DNA from: Bacteroidales bacterium KA00344
GTDB taxonomy: Bacteria; Bacteroidota; Bacteroidia; Bacteroidales; Bacteroidaceae
Direction of reading: 5' to 3'
DNA: 64,000 nucleotides
NCBI GenBank assembly: GCA_001552765.1
Contig: KQ959474.1
Location: 43,418-107,417 of the forward strand
A program made the position numbers and the translations under genes. The notes beneath the pieces were generated by a model, which saw only the letters and a program-made list of their open reading frames with translations, did no database searches and was not told the DNA's origin. The first letter of the stretch is position 1. Every line of letters starts with the position of its first letter. Shown piece by piece: positions 1 through 9,189 of this stretch.

Positions 1-1
1 G

Positions 2-106
2 TTGGAGCAGGTGAAGTCCATGGAGATGGCAGAACGGAGCCTGGCGCGTTTTGGAGAGGAGGGATTGAACCGCTTCCGGGTGTGGGAAAAGATGTTTGAG
101 CGGTAA
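2..106 (+). CDS. C-terminal end of an unidentified protein (5' partial)
   Basis: The window opens inside a plus-strand reading frame that ends at the TAA at 104-106, leaving 34 residues that end in FRVWEKMFER. The tail is helical and charged, like the C-terminal helix of many family 4 glycosyltransferases, but this is too little to identify the family. It is followed by 43 bp and the promoter of the LptD-like gene, so the two genes are probably separate transcription units. Confidence 0.55.
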   Translation: MEQVKSMEMAERSLARFGEEGLNRFRVWEKMFER

Positions 107-149
107 CGTTAAAATTGCGAAAAGGCTCGGTTTTTAATCTTTAATTAAG

Positions 150-157
150 TACTTTTG
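150..157 (+). promoter_or_regulatory. Bacteroidota-type -7 box for the LptD-like gene
   Basis: TACTTTTG fits the TAnnTTTG -7 consensus of Bacteroidota sigma-ABfr promoters. It lies only 8 bp before the ATG at 166, so the transcript would have an extremely short leader. No clear TTG -33 element is visible at 19-20 bp spacing. Confidence 0.55.
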
Positions 158-165
158 CACTCCAA

Positions 166-3024
166 ATGAGGACTAAGTTTTCCATCGTATTTTTGGTTTT
201 TGCCATAGTCTTTGCTGTGGCCGATAGCAATGTGCTACTCTATCCGAGAAAGAGTCATGTTGTCGTGGACAAAGATACGCTGAAAGCAAAGGTTTTATCG
301 AACAAAGTAGTTTCGGATAAGGATTCCCTCGATATACCTTCCGAAAAAGGTACACTATCAGACACCACCAAGATGGATTCGCTCGAACTCGCCATCTATC
401 ATCACAACAAGATGATAGATGATTCCATCCGTCTGGACTCCCTGAACAGACAAAAGAAAAACGGTATTGATGCTCCTGTGAAGTATCAGGCCCAAGACTC
501 GTTGGTCTATGTGGCCGGCACAAACGCGGCTTATCTTTATGGCTCGTCGGTGGTAGACTATGAGAATATGAATCTTAAGAGCGATAAGATTTATATGAGT
601 TTGGATAGCAGTATGGTACATGCTGCCGGCAGTGCGGACTCTACAGAGAAGACAGGCCTTAGGGGACGACCGGTATTCAAAATGGGGCAGGACCAATATG
701 ACAGTGATACCATTGCATTTAACTTTAAGACTAAGAAGGGACTTATACAAAATACGTATACCCAGCAAGAGGATGGATTTCTGACGAGTGAGATCTCCAA
801 GCGCAATGACAATGGGGACATTTTTCTGGCTCATGGGCGTTATACCACCTGCGACCGCGAACATCCTGACTTTTATATTTCGCTTTCGAGAGCAAAGGTA
901 CGTCCCGGTAAGGATGTGGTTTTCGGACCGGCTCATCTTGTGGTGGCCGATGTGCCATTGCCTTTGGCCATTCCCTACGGTTTCTTTCCATTCACCAAAA
1001 GCTATTCCAGCGGATTTATCATGCCAACATACGGCGATGAAAACAGTCGAGGCTTCTATCTGCGTGATGGAGGATATTATTTTGCAATGAGTGACAAATG
1101 GGACTTAAAGTTGCTTGGTGAAATATATACCAAAGGCTCATGGGGTATTTCTGCTGCCAGCAACTATCGCAAACGCTACAGATATAACGGCTCTTTTTTT
1201 GTAAGTTTTCAGAATACGAAGACCGGCGACAAGGGTATGCCCGACTATCAGCAGCAAAAGAGTTTCAAGTTGCAATGGAGTCATCGGCAGGATCCTAAGG
1301 CCAACCCGTTCAGCTCTTTGTCGGCAAGCGTAAACTTTGCGACGCAGAGCTATGAGCGCAACAACCTGACGAGTATGTACAACCCACAGGCCATGACACA
1401 GTCCACGCGTACGTCTTCGGTGAGCTGGAGTACTACATTTTCAAGTATTGGAATGTCGCTCAGCTCGTCGGCAAACCTTTCACAGAATATGCGCGACTCA
1501 AGTATAGCCATGACTTTACCCGACTTGAATATCTCGATCAGTCGATTTTACCCTTTTCGTCGTAAACACATGGTGGGTGAGCAGCGTTGGTACGAGAAAA
1601 TCTCAATGAGTTATACCGGACAGTTGAGCAATTCGATCAACACTAAGGAAGACCAACTGCTCCATGCTAACCTTATTAAGGATTGGCGCAACGGAATGCA
1701 ACATTACATTCCTATCAATGCTAACTTCACGTTGTTTAATTATCTCAATGTTACGCCTTCATTCAGTTTCACCGACCGCATGACGGCCAGCAAGATCATG
1801 AGAGCATGGGATGAGGCCAGTCAAACGGAAGTTGCGGATACAACTTATGGCTTTCATAACATTTACAATTGGAATATGAGCGTGTCGGCCAGCACAAAGC
1901 TGTATGGCTTTTACGTGCCAAGTCGCAAGATTTTCGGTGATAAGATTCAGGCCGTTCGCCATGTCTTCACACCGCAGGTGAGTTTCAGTTATGCGCCCGA
2001 TTTTGGCTCGTCGCGCTATGGTTATTATGAAACCTATCAGAAAACCGACGCCAACGGAAATGTGTCGCTGGTTGAATACTCCCCCTATTCACAGGGGTTG
2101 TACGGTGTTCCGGGCAAAGGGCGTACGGGGAGTATATCGTGGGATGTGAGCAACAACATAGAGATGAAAGTCAAGAGCGACAAAGACTCTACCGGCTTCA
2201 AGAAGATAAGTATTATTGATGAGCTTGGTGCTTCGATGTCGTATAATATGGCAGCAGACAAGCATCCGCTGAGCGACTTGTCCATGCGTATTCGATTGAA
2301 ATGGTGGAAGAATTATACATTCAATATGAATGCGGTGTTTGCTACGTATGCCTACGAACTCGACGAGGATGGGAAACCGTATGTAGGAGAACACACCGAA
2401 TGGGGAATGGGACGCTTTGGGCGCTTTCAGGGCATGTCTCAGAACTTCTCTTTCACGCTGAATCCTGAAAAAATCAGGAAATGGTTTGGTGGGGGAGATG
2501 ACAGGGATGATGGAAAGCATCGGGATGATGAGGAAGGTATTGACGTAGATCGCGAAAGCAACGTCGACGACGAAATGATCAAAGCACAGCGCGGTGCAAA
2601 GAAGAAACGCGAAGGTGGCAAAGCCAGCACAGATGAGGATGGTTATATGACTTTTTCCATGCCCTGGTCGCTGACCTTTGGTTATGGTATTACGATGCGC
2701 GAGAATACCGGTGGAAAGTTCAATAAAAAGACGATGCGCTATCCTTATAAGTTTACGCAGACGATGAATGTAAGTGGCAATTTGCGTATCAGTGATGGTT
2801 GGAATATCAGCTTCTCCAGCGGATACGACTTTGAAAACAAGAAGATGTCTATGACCACAGCATCGTTGCAGCGCGATCTCCACTGCTTCAACATGAGTTG
2901 CTCAGTGGTGCTGGCACCCTATACAAGCTATAACTTCTCTTTCCGTGCCAATGCCGCGACATTGACCGATGCATTGAAATACGATAAGCGAAGCGGTTAT
3001 AGCAACGCCGTACAGTGGTATTGA
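166..3024 (+). CDS. lptD: LptD-like LPS assembly outer-membrane protein
   Basis: 952 residues with an N-terminal signal peptide (about 1-20). A short OstA/LptA-like region follows (about 110-230, many repeats of the YDSDTIAFNFKTKKGLI type), then a long stretch of alternating amphipathic strands typical of an outer-membrane beta-barrel. The segment DVPLPLAIPYGFFPF followed by SGFIMPTYG is characteristic of the Bacteroidota LptD/OstA family. The expected role is insertion of LPS into the outer leaflet of the outer membrane. A strongly charged insert at about residues 775-825 (runs of D, E, R and K) interrupts the barrel and should be a loop. The start is set by the only ATG just after the -7 box. 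The family assignment is confident; the symbol lptD is by family analogy. Confidence 0.85.
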   Translation: MRTKFSIVFLVFAIVFAVADSNVLLYPRKSHVVVDKDTLKAKVLSNKVVSDKDSLDIPSEKGTLSDTTKMDSLELAIYHHNKMIDDSIRLDSLNRQKKNGIDAPVKYQAQDSLVYVAGTNAAYLYGSSVVDYENMNLKSDKIYMSLDSSMVHAAGSADSTEKTGLRGRPVFKMGQDQYDSDTIAFNFKTKKGLIQNTYTQQEDGFLTSEISKRNDNGDIFLAHGRYTTCDREHPDFYISLSRAKVRPGKDVVFGPAHLVVADVPLPLAIPYGFFPFTKSYSSGFIMPTYGDENSRGFYLRDGGYYFAMSDKWDLKLLGEIYTKGSWGISAASNYRKRYRYNGSFFVSFQNTKTGDKGMPDYQQQKSFKLQWSHRQDPKANPFSSLSASVNFATQSYERNNLTSMYNPQAMTQSTRTSSVSWSTTFSSIGMSLSSSANLSQNMRDSSIAMTLPDLNISISRFYPFRRKHMVGEQRWYEKISMSYTGQLSNSINTKEDQLLHANLIKDWRNGMQHYIPINANFTLFNYLNVTPSFSFTDRMTASKIMRAWDEASQTEVADTTYGFHNIYNWNMSVSASTKLYGFYVPSRKIFGDKIQAVRHVFTPQVSFSYAPDFGSSRYGYYETYQKTDANGNVSLVEYSPYSQGLYGVPGKGRTGSISWDVSNNIEMKVKSDKDSTGFKKISIIDELGASMSYNMAADKHPLSDLSMRIRLKWWKNYTFNMNAVFATYAYELDEDGKPYVGEHTEWGMGRFGRFQGMSQNFSFTLNPEKIRKWFGGGDDRDDGKHRDDEEGIDVDRESNVDDEMIKAQRGAKKKREGGKASTDEDGYMTFSMPWSLTFGYGITMRENTGGKFNKKTMRYPYKFTQTMNVSGNLRISDGWNISFSSGYDFENKKMSMTTASLQRDLHCFNMSCSVVLAPYTSYNFSFRANAATLTDALKYDKRSGYSNAVQWY

Positions 3025-3120
3025 TTAGTTATGATTTCAAAAGAGACACACGGCAAATTCTTTGTAAGGGCACGGTCTTAGGATTTGAAGGAGGCGCCAA
3101 CTGCGCCGAACAGACTACAA

Positions 3121-3230
3121 TTCCACCTTCATTCATTCTTCACCCTAATTTATATTCTTCGTTGTTCACTCTTCACTCTTCACTTTAATTTATATTCTTT
3201 ACTCTTTATTCTTCGTTCTTCATTTTATAA
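3121..3230 (+). repeat. Pyrimidine-rich TTCACTC/TTCTTC simple-sequence tract
   Basis: A 110-bp stretch made of imperfect 5-8 bp steps such as ATTCTTCAC, TTCACTC and TTCTTCG. Similar tracts occur at 3824-3880 and 40055-40118. On the other strand they read as GTGAAGAATGAAG-type purine runs. No convincing gene lies here. Confidence 0.6.
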
Positions 3231-3236
3231 AATATT

Positions 3237-3590
3237 ATTACCGTTTTTGGGTCATTATTTTCGTGGCATCCAGCGCAAAAAAGGCTATGCTTTTTCGATA
3301 AAACCGGACCACATATTCCCAAAAATCGCAGGGGTGCTGCGATTGAAGCTTTCTCACAACATGATTAGGCTCTATCGGCAATGCGGAAGAGCCTCAATCA
3401 TACTGCGGTTACGCCTTTGTCGTCATGCCATTAGATACCCAATCGCAGACGCGAAAATAGGAAAGCTAAGCTCGATTCTTAAAAATCGTTGGCAGTCAGG
3501 CGTTTACAATCTATCGCAAATTTTGCGTATTTCGAACGAAAGCAAACTTATTTTCAAATAAGCGAATTTGAGAGGGCAGTTTGTTCATAT
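3237..3590 (+). repeat. Dispersed intergenic element, copy A (22-bp unit array)
   Basis: Left block at 3237-3292: a short ACCG/GGGT hairpin-like motif, then GCATCCAGCGCAAAA and GGCTATG. The array holds four clear 22-bp units at 3345-3366, 3367-3388, 3389-3410 and 3411-3432, with a probable fifth at 3323-3344. A conserved ATACCCAATCGCAG follows. The right block at about 3511-3590 has CTATCGCAAA, GCGTATTTCG and AAATAAGCGAA. It shares this layout with copies at 28241, 40844 and 63674. It lies between the convergent lptD-like and NUDIX genes. A 158-codon frame crossing it has no family resemblance and is not treated as a gene. Confidence 0.85.
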
Positions 3591-3823
3591 ATTTGACCAT
3601 TCCTAATTTTTCAAAACCTGTGTTCGGAATAAGCCGTTTTTTTCAAGATAACAGCTTAAAAAGTGGGTGAACATACATGCTCTACTTTGAGGGAGATATA
3701 GGTTCCAGTCGTCCCTATATTGTGCATGGTCGTTAGCTCCAAAAAATGAATATATGGCCATTTATTTTTATCAGTGGATAGTTTTAATAACAAAATAAAT
3801 CTCCATACTTTTTTCTACAGAGT

Positions 3824-3880
3824 CACTTTAATCTCTTCGTCCTTTTATTCTACACTCTTTGTCCTTCGTTCTTCATTTAC
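3824..3880 (+). repeat. Second pyrimidine-rich tract
   Basis: Imperfect repeats of TCTTCGTCC, ATTCTACACTC and TTCGTTCTTC immediately downstream of the NUDIX gene stop. Same style as the tracts at 3121 and 40055. Between copy A and this tract (3591-3823) I see nothing recognisable. Confidence 0.5.
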
Positions 3881-3886
3881 AAAGTC

Positions 3887-4453
3887 CTATGACAGGTCGC
3901 TGTATTGAACAAAGTATTTCCATAGAGGTGCTACCATCATGGCTTGAAGAAAAATTCCTTGTTCAAGCATTCGACGCACTTCTTCCTTTGTTTTGAGAAA
4001 CACCTCTATATCTTCCGTAGCGTCCCACTGCATCTGGGAAGTTTGTTCAACACCTTCTGCAAGAAAACAGTGACAAAGGTTGGTCATGGTGCTGGGGTTG
4101 GGTGCAAGGGTCATCAGCTGTGTCCATGTGCCACTCGTATATCCGGTTTCCTCTTCCAATTCCCTCTTGGCACCTTCGAGTGGTGTTTCTCCCTTTTCCA
4201 CACATCCTGCTACGATTTCCGTAGACACCACTCCGAGAGCATGACGATATTGACGTTCGAGGATCATCTTTCCGCCTTTGGTTATGGCCACGACATTCAC
4301 CCATGTGGGATATTCCAACACATAGTATTCGTCGAATCTTTTTCCATTGGGCAGCTCAACCTTATCGCGACGTGCTGTGAGCCAAGGGCGATTGACCAGA
4401 TATTCGCTATCGAGTGTTTTCCAGAGTAATTCTTCGTCAGTTCTATGTTTCAT
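3887..4453 (-). CDS. NUDIX hydrolase, ADP-ribose pyrophosphatase-like
   Basis: 188 residues. The NUDIX box lies at about residues 82-104: GCVEKGE, then the core REL-EEETG with the Mg2+-binding glutamates. The preceding strands (YYVLEYPTWVNVVAITKGGKMILERQYRH) match the ADP-sugar pyrophosphatase subgroup. The likely reaction is hydrolysis of a nucleoside-diphosphate-linked compound such as ADP-ribose to AMP and sugar phosphate; the substrate cannot be fixed from sequence. It is last in a probable minus-strand operon with the RNA methyltransferase (24-bp gap) and the Kef-type antiporter. Confidence 0.88.
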   Translation of the reverse strand: MKHRTDEELLWKTLDSEYLVNRPWLTARRDKVELPNGKRFDEYYVLEYPTWVNVVAITKGGKMILERQYRHALGVVSTEIVAGCVEKGETPLEGAKRELEEETGYTSGTWTQLMTLAPNPSTMTNLCHCFLAEGVEQTSQMQWDATEDIEVFLKTKEEVRRMLEQGIFLQAMMVAPLWKYFVQYSDLS

Positions 4454-4477
4454 CTCATTGGTCTTTGTACAGTAGTT

Positions 4478-5311
4478 TTATTGATGTTTCATGGAGTGCG
4501 GATGAGCGTCGTTTCTCTGTCTCACGGCCTCGAACATCAATATTGCGGCGCTCACCGACACATTGAGCGAATCCAATTGTCCCAACATGGGGATGCGGAT
4601 GTGTGCATCGGCTGCCTTGCGCCATACATTGGTGAGGCCGGTAGATTCCGTGCCCATCACGATGGCTGTTCCCCGGCGCATATCGGCATTGTAATAGAGG
4701 TCTGAGTCTTGCAGTTGTGCTGTGAGAATCTTTATCTGGCGCGCTTTCAAAAAAGCAATACATTCTTCAGAAGAACACGCCACAGTAGGTACCGTGAAGA
4801 TGGCTCCGATACTGCTCCGAATCAAGTTGGGGTTGAAAAGATCGGTCAGCGGGTCGCAAACGATGACCGCGTCTACTTTCGAAGCGTCTGCACTGCGAAG
4901 CACCGCGCCGAGGTTTCCCGGTTTCTCCACGCTCTCCAATACTACAATCATGGGGTTGTCGGGGAGTTGGAGATCGGTTAGCGATTTGTTCCTGACCTTG
5001 ATTTCGGCTAATGCTCCCTCCGTGGTGCCACGATAAGCAATCTTTTCGTATACTGCCTTGGTGACTTCATAAGTCGGTACGTGCTGAGTTACGGTTGTGA
5101 GGCCGGATGCTTCAGGATTGCGGTTGAGAATTTCCGGGCAGCAAAACAAGGCCTCTATTTCGTAGCCTGCACGAACGCAATGAATAAGCTCGCGCACACC
5201 TTCCACAACGAACAAGTGCTCCCGGCGTCGCTCGGAGGACTTCTGCTGCAATGCAGCAAGTTTCTTCACTTTAGGGTTTTGCAAGCTGGATATCAAATTA
5301 TCGGATGTCAT
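4478..5311 (-). CDS. TrmH/SpoU-family RNA 2'-O-methyltransferase
   Basis: About 277 residues from the chosen start (MTSDNLISSLQNPKVKKL). An N-terminal substrate-binding domain (SSERRREHLFVVEGVREL) is followed by the SPOUT knot. SPOUT motifs visible are VVLESVEKPGNLGAVLRSADA, trimmed here to its core EKPGNLGAVLRSADA; then IVMGTESTGL; then IPMLGQLDSLNVSVSAAI. It should methylate a ribose 2'-OH in rRNA or tRNA using SAM. Longer starts at 5335 and 5401 are open, but the 5401 start would overlap the end of the antiporter gene by about 50 bp, so a start downstream of that gene is preferred. Confidence 0.85.
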   Translation of the reverse strand: MTSDNLISSLQNPKVKKLAALQQKSSERRREHLFVVEGVRELIHCVRAGYEIEALFCCPEILNRNPEASGLTTVTQHVPTYEVTKAVYEKIAYRGTTEGALAEIKVRNKSLTDLQLPDNPMIVVLESVEKPGNLGAVLRSADASKVDAVIVCDPLTDLFNPNLIRSSIGAIFTVPTVACSSEECIAFLKARQIKILTAQLQDSDLYYNADMRRGTAIVMGTESTGLTNVWRKAADAHIRIPMLGQLDSLNVSVSAAILMFEAVRQRNDAHPHSMKHQ

Positions 5312-5349
5312 GTCTTTCTGTTCGTTCACGTGCATGATGAAGGAGAACA

Positions 5350-7602
5350 CTAATTTATCATTGCCAATTGTTTCAAAGATGATCGTTCGCCCACCACCCA
5401 AATAATGTCTCCTTGTTTGAATATATGCGTGGGATTAATCATGGTGAGGTTGGTTTGCCCTTCTTCGATGCCCACAACCATACAGTTGTATTTGCTGCGG
5501 ATGCCACTATCTTTCAATGTCTTACCGATAAATGGGCAGCGAGAAGTGAGGATGAGCTTTTGGAGTTTCATCTCTCGATCTTCAATATGTTCGTCTTCGG
5601 GCACGAGTTCTCCATTCATTGCCTTGCCGAATTGCTGCAACTGCTCGTCGTTTCCGATTACTTGCAGTCGGTCTCCGGGGAACACTATTGTCTCGCCATT
5701 GGGGATATTCATGCGTTGTCGACCACGAAGAATACTGCTCACGTGCACGCCAAACCGATTGCTGAAACGCAGTTGTTGCAGTCGCTTGCCTGCCCACGTA
5801 GAGTTATTTGGTAAATTGAAGTCGGAAATATGGATGTCACGGTCGAGCAGTCTGCCTTCGTAGAGAGGGCGTCTCCGTCCGTGTACCTGTGCCTCGATGT
5901 CTCTGCTCTGGAGGTTTTTAACGAACATTCGTTCCAAACGGATGGAGCGACGTTTGAGATTGCGCGACAGTATCATGAGCACGATGACGATGAGGGCCAA
6001 TGTAATGACAATGGCGTTTGCAATGCGTGATAGATAATTGCAAATATAAAAGAGGATGCTCGCTACGATAACGATGCGCACTAAGATGGTGAATATCAGT
6101 GGAAGACGGTTGAGGCGCCCCTCTATCCATAAAGCCTTGAACTCTTCACTGCGGTTATGCTTCATGATGAGTGATCGCATGAGTGGAGCAAGAATGACGA
6201 GCATAGCAGCTCCACAGACGGCGTTGGCCCACCAATGAGGTAAAAGGGAGCGCACGAAAGGCAAGAAGAAAGTGAGCATTAGGGTAGTTGTGGCAATGCA
6301 CAAAATGGTATAAATCAGGGTGCTGACAGCAATTTTTCGCAGTAGCTTTTGCCATTTACTTTCTTCCTGTGGAGTATGTACTTGTGCCGAGCCGAGGTGG
6401 TTTAAGCGTCTGAGCCATTGCTTGGGAAGCCGTTTTTCTAAATGATTGTAGCAGGGCACAGCAAATCGAATCATGTAGGGGGTGAGGAAGGTTGTAATGA
6501 CCGATACGGCAACGACAACGGGATAAAGAAACCTACTGATTACGCCGAGCGACAGACCCAGTGAGGCAATGATGAAAGCAAACTCTCCAATCTGTGCCAT
6601 CGAAAATCCACACCGCATGGCCGTCTTTAGGGGTTGTCCGCTGAGCATGAAGCCACCCGTGCCCAAGATGCCCTGTCCCAGAAGTATAGCAATTACTAAA
6701 ATGAGGATGGGAAAGGCATACTGTACAATGATAATAGGATCAACGAGCATACCAACTGACACGAAGAATATGGCGCCGAACAGATTTTTAACGGGCTCTA
6801 CCAACCGAATGATTTGATCGGCCTCTATCGTTTCGGCTAAAATGCTGCCCATGATGAATGCTCCGAAAGCAGAACTGAATCCAACGGTAGTGGACACCCA
6901 TGCCATGAGACAGCATAGACCGAGTGCCACGATGACCATTGTCTCGTCGGTCATGAGCTTTCGGGTGGAGCGCAGAAAAGACGGAATGACAAACAATCCT
7001 ACAACAAACCACAGAATGAGGAAGAAGCCTATGCGAAGGATGGAGCCGAGCATCTCCTCGCCGTCGGGGCTTTGACCGTTGGCAAGTGCTGACAGCATGA
7101 CCATCATCACAATGGCCAGGATGTCTTCGAGGATGAGAACGCTCATCACGAGTCCGGCAAACCGCTGCTGCCGGAGCCCCATCTCGTCGAATGCCTTATA
7201 GATAATGGTGGTGGAAGACATGGCCAACATACCACCCAGGAAGATGCTGTCCATCTGGTTCCAACCGAAGGCATGACCAATCCCTACACCCAATAGGGCC
7301 ATCGAGAAAATGATGGACATGGAGGCAATAATGGGCGATATGCCCATCTTGAGAATTTTTTTGAAAGAAAAGTCAAGCCCTAAGGAAAACAGTAGGAACA
7401 TCACTCCGATGTCGGCCCAAGTCTGAATGTCGGCCTTGTCTATCACGTGCATAGTGTAGGGCATGTGCGGACTTACCAGAAATCCGGCCACGAGATAGCC
7501 TAACACAAGTGGCTGCTTGAGCCATTTGAAAATCAAAGTCACTGTTCCTGCAACTACAAGAATCAGAGCCAAGTCTTTAATAAGGGCGGGAAGTTCTGCC
7601 AT
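5350..7602 (-). CDS. Kef-type cation:proton antiporter (CPA2) with two C-terminal RCK_C domains
   Basis: 750 residues. Residues about 1-400 form the Na+/H+-exchanger fold with a dozen hydrophobic segments (MFLLFSLGLDFSFKKI and FGAFIMGSILAET are typical of the CPA2 family). A second hydrophobic block at about 425-550 adds roughly four more membrane segments. Two TrkA_C/RCK_C-like domains follow at about 590-660 and 685-750, which normally bind a ligand and gate the channel. No RCK_N nucleotide-binding domain is visible. The likely role is K+ or Na+/H+ exchange across the inner membrane. It is the first gene of a probable operon with the RNA methyltransferase and NUDIX genes. Confidence 0.88.
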   Translation of the reverse strand: MAELPALIKDLALILVVAGTVTLIFKWLKQPLVLGYLVAGFLVSPHMPYTMHVIDKADIQTWADIGVMFLLFSLGLDFSFKKILKMGISPIIASMSIIFSMALLGVGIGHAFGWNQMDSIFLGGMLAMSSTTIIYKAFDEMGLRQQRFAGLVMSVLILEDILAIVMMVMLSALANGQSPDGEEMLGSILRIGFFLILWFVVGLFVIPSFLRSTRKLMTDETMVIVALGLCCLMAWVSTTVGFSSAFGAFIMGSILAETIEADQIIRLVEPVKNLFGAIFFVSVGMLVDPIIIVQYAFPILILVIAILLGQGILGTGGFMLSGQPLKTAMRCGFSMAQIGEFAFIIASLGLSLGVISRFLYPVVVAVSVITTFLTPYMIRFAVPCYNHLEKRLPKQWLRRLNHLGSAQVHTPQEESKWQKLLRKIAVSTLIYTILCIATTTLMLTFFLPFVRSLLPHWWANAVCGAAMLVILAPLMRSLIMKHNRSEEFKALWIEGRLNRLPLIFTILVRIVIVASILFYICNYLSRIANAIVITLALIVIVLMILSRNLKRRSIRLERMFVKNLQSRDIEAQVHGRRRPLYEGRLLDRDIHISDFNLPNNSTWAGKRLQQLRFSNRFGVHVSSILRGRQRMNIPNGETIVFPGDRLQVIGNDEQLQQFGKAMNGELVPEDEHIEDREMKLQKLILTSRCPFIGKTLKDSGIRSKYNCMVVGIEEGQTNLTMINPTHIFKQGDIIWVVGERSSLKQLAMIN

Positions 7603-7804
7603 AGGCCACTCCTAAACAGTTTCCTCCCAAGCACAATCGAAACAGGGGATGATGCCAACAGGATAAAAGGAAACTGCGAAAGGAGTTTGGAGCTTATAAA
7701 ATATGATGGTAGAAAATAAGAAAAAACTCTACGACCGCATTGCTTTTCATCCATTCCGAATGGAGACACCCTTGTTTTGGAGGGGCTTGGGGCGAACAGT
7801 TCTT

Positions 7805-9028
7805 TTAATCGTTAAATGTTCCTGTGATTTCGCATATCTTCGTAATGACCTCCACAGCTTTTTCCATCACTTGTACGGAAACGAATTCATATGGACCGTG
7901 AAAATTCACTCCACCGGCAAAGATGTTGGGACAGGGGAGACCCTTGAACGAGAGTTGTGCTCCGTCGGTACCGCCGCGGATGGGCTCAACCTTAGGTGTC
8001 ACACCACATTCCTGCATGGCTTTCAGCACGATGTCTATAACATACATATTGGGATCAATCTTCTCCTTCATGTTATAATACTGGTCGCGCAACTCCACAC
8101 TCACCGTTCCTTCACCGTATTTTTCGTTCATCTGCTTGGCGATAGCTTCCATGAAGTCCTTGCGTTCTTCAAATTTCTTGCGGTCGTGGTCACGAATGAT
8201 ATAGCTGATTTTGGCCTCTTCGCACCGGCTGTCGATACCGAGGAGATGATAGAATCCCTGATAACCTTCGGTGGTTTCGGGCATGTCAGTTTCCGGAATA
8301 TGGCTGTTGAACTCGCAGGCTAGTCTGCTGGCATTCACCATCTTGTCTTTGGCATATCCTGTGTGCACACTCACGCCCTTAATCAGGACTTTCGCTGCAG
8401 CTGCATTGAAGTTCTCGTATTCCAGATTGCCTATGTCGCCACCGTCCATTGTGTATGCCCATTTGCAGCCAAACTTCTCCACGTCGAAATGGTGGGCACC
8501 CTTGCCAATTTCCTCATCGGGATTGAAGCCGATGCGAATATCTCCATGCTTTATCTCGTCGTGGTCTCGCAGGTAGCACATGGCTTGAACAATCTCGGCA
8601 ATACCAGCCTTGTCGTCGGCACCGAGCAGGGTTGTACCGTCGGTCACGATAATGTCTTCGCCTTTGTGAGCCAGCAGCTCCGGGAACTTCTTGGGGGATG
8701 ATATGATGCCGGGTGAAAGTTCTATGTCGCCGCCGTCGTAGTTTTTGATGACACGCGCCTTAATGTTGGCACCACTGGCATCGAGTGCGGTGTCATAGTG
8801 GGCGATGAACCCGATGGTGGGTACGTCTTTCTTGGTATTGGAGGGCAATGTGGCATAGATATAGCCCTTATCGTCCATTTCTACATCTTTCAGACCTTCA
8901 GCCTCAAGCTCCTCCTTTAAATATTTTGCAAAGATAAGCTGTTTAGAGGTGCTGGGAACGGTGTCGGAGTCTTCAGCCGACTGCGTATCAAACTTAGTGT
9001 AATTAATAAATCTTTCAGTGATGTTCAT
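7805..9028 (-). CDS. pepT: Peptidase T (tripeptide aminopeptidase, M20 family)
   Basis: 407 residues, the normal length for PepT. Dinuclear zinc site motifs are clear: [12 protein letters not shown] (metal His and catalytic Asp), [16 protein letters not shown] (bridging Asp), [13 protein letters not shown] (catalytic Glu pair), YTMDGGDIG, and near the C-terminus [16 protein letters not shown] with a metal-binding His later in NFHGPYEF. It releases the N-terminal residue from tripeptides in the cytoplasm. The start lies only 39 bp after the tRNA-Arg gene, with no promoter of its own visible between them. Confidence 0.95.
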   Translation of the reverse strand: MNITERFINYTKFDTQSAEDSDTVPSTSKQLIFAKYLKEELEAEGLKDVEMDDKGYIYATLPSNTKKDVPTIGFIAHYDTALDASGANIKARVIKNYDGGDIELSPGIISSPKKFPELLAHKGEDIIVTDGTTLLGADDKAGIAEIVQAMCYLRDHDEIKHGDIRIGFNPDEEIGKGAHHFDVEKFGCKWAYTMDGGDIGNLEYENFNAAAAKVLIKGVSVHTGYAKDKMVNASRLACEFNSHIPETDMPETTEGYQGFYHLLGIDSRCEEAKISYIIRDHDRKKFEERKDFMEAIAKQMNEKYGEGTVSVELRDQYYNMKEKIDPNMYVIDIVLKAMQECGVTPKVEPIRGGTDGAQLSFKGLPCPNIFAGGVNFHGPYEFVSVQVMEKAVEVITKICEITGTFND

Positions 9029-9067
9029 ATTATAGGAAAAAGATGGTTGTGAAGCTTGGCTTCATGG

Positions 9068-9141
9068 TGACCTCGGCGGGACTCAAACCCGCGACACCAA
9101 GCTCCGGAAACTTGTGCTCTATTCAACTGAGCTACGAGGCC
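9068..9141 (-). tRNA. tRNA-Arg (anticodon CCG)
   Basis: On the minus strand the 74-nt sequence folds as a cloverleaf. The acceptor stem is GGCCTCG/CGAGGTC with discriminator A. The D arm is AGCTCAGTTGAATAGAGC. The anticodon loop is TTCCGGA with anticodon CCG, reading CGG codons. The T arm is GCGGG TTTGAGT CCCGC. The CCA end is encoded at 9067-9065. A complete promoter lies just upstream. Confidence 0.95.
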
Positions 9142-9158
9142 ATGCAATGAAATATGTG

Positions 9159-9189
9159 CAAAAATAATAATTATTTTGGGAAATACAAA
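9159..9189 (-). promoter_or_regulatory. Promoter of tRNA-Arg
   Basis: On the minus strand a TTTG (-33, 9189-9186) is followed by a 19-bp spacer and TATTTTTG (-7, 9166-9159). This is an excellent match to the Bacteroidota housekeeping promoter. The start of transcription would fall about 10 nt before the mature tRNA. Confidence 0.75.

Noticed and set aside
3085..3561. 158-codon open frame over copy A of the dispersed element
   Set aside because: No family resemblance; it runs through the pyrimidine tract and the 22-bp array, and the same frame is not kept in the other copies.
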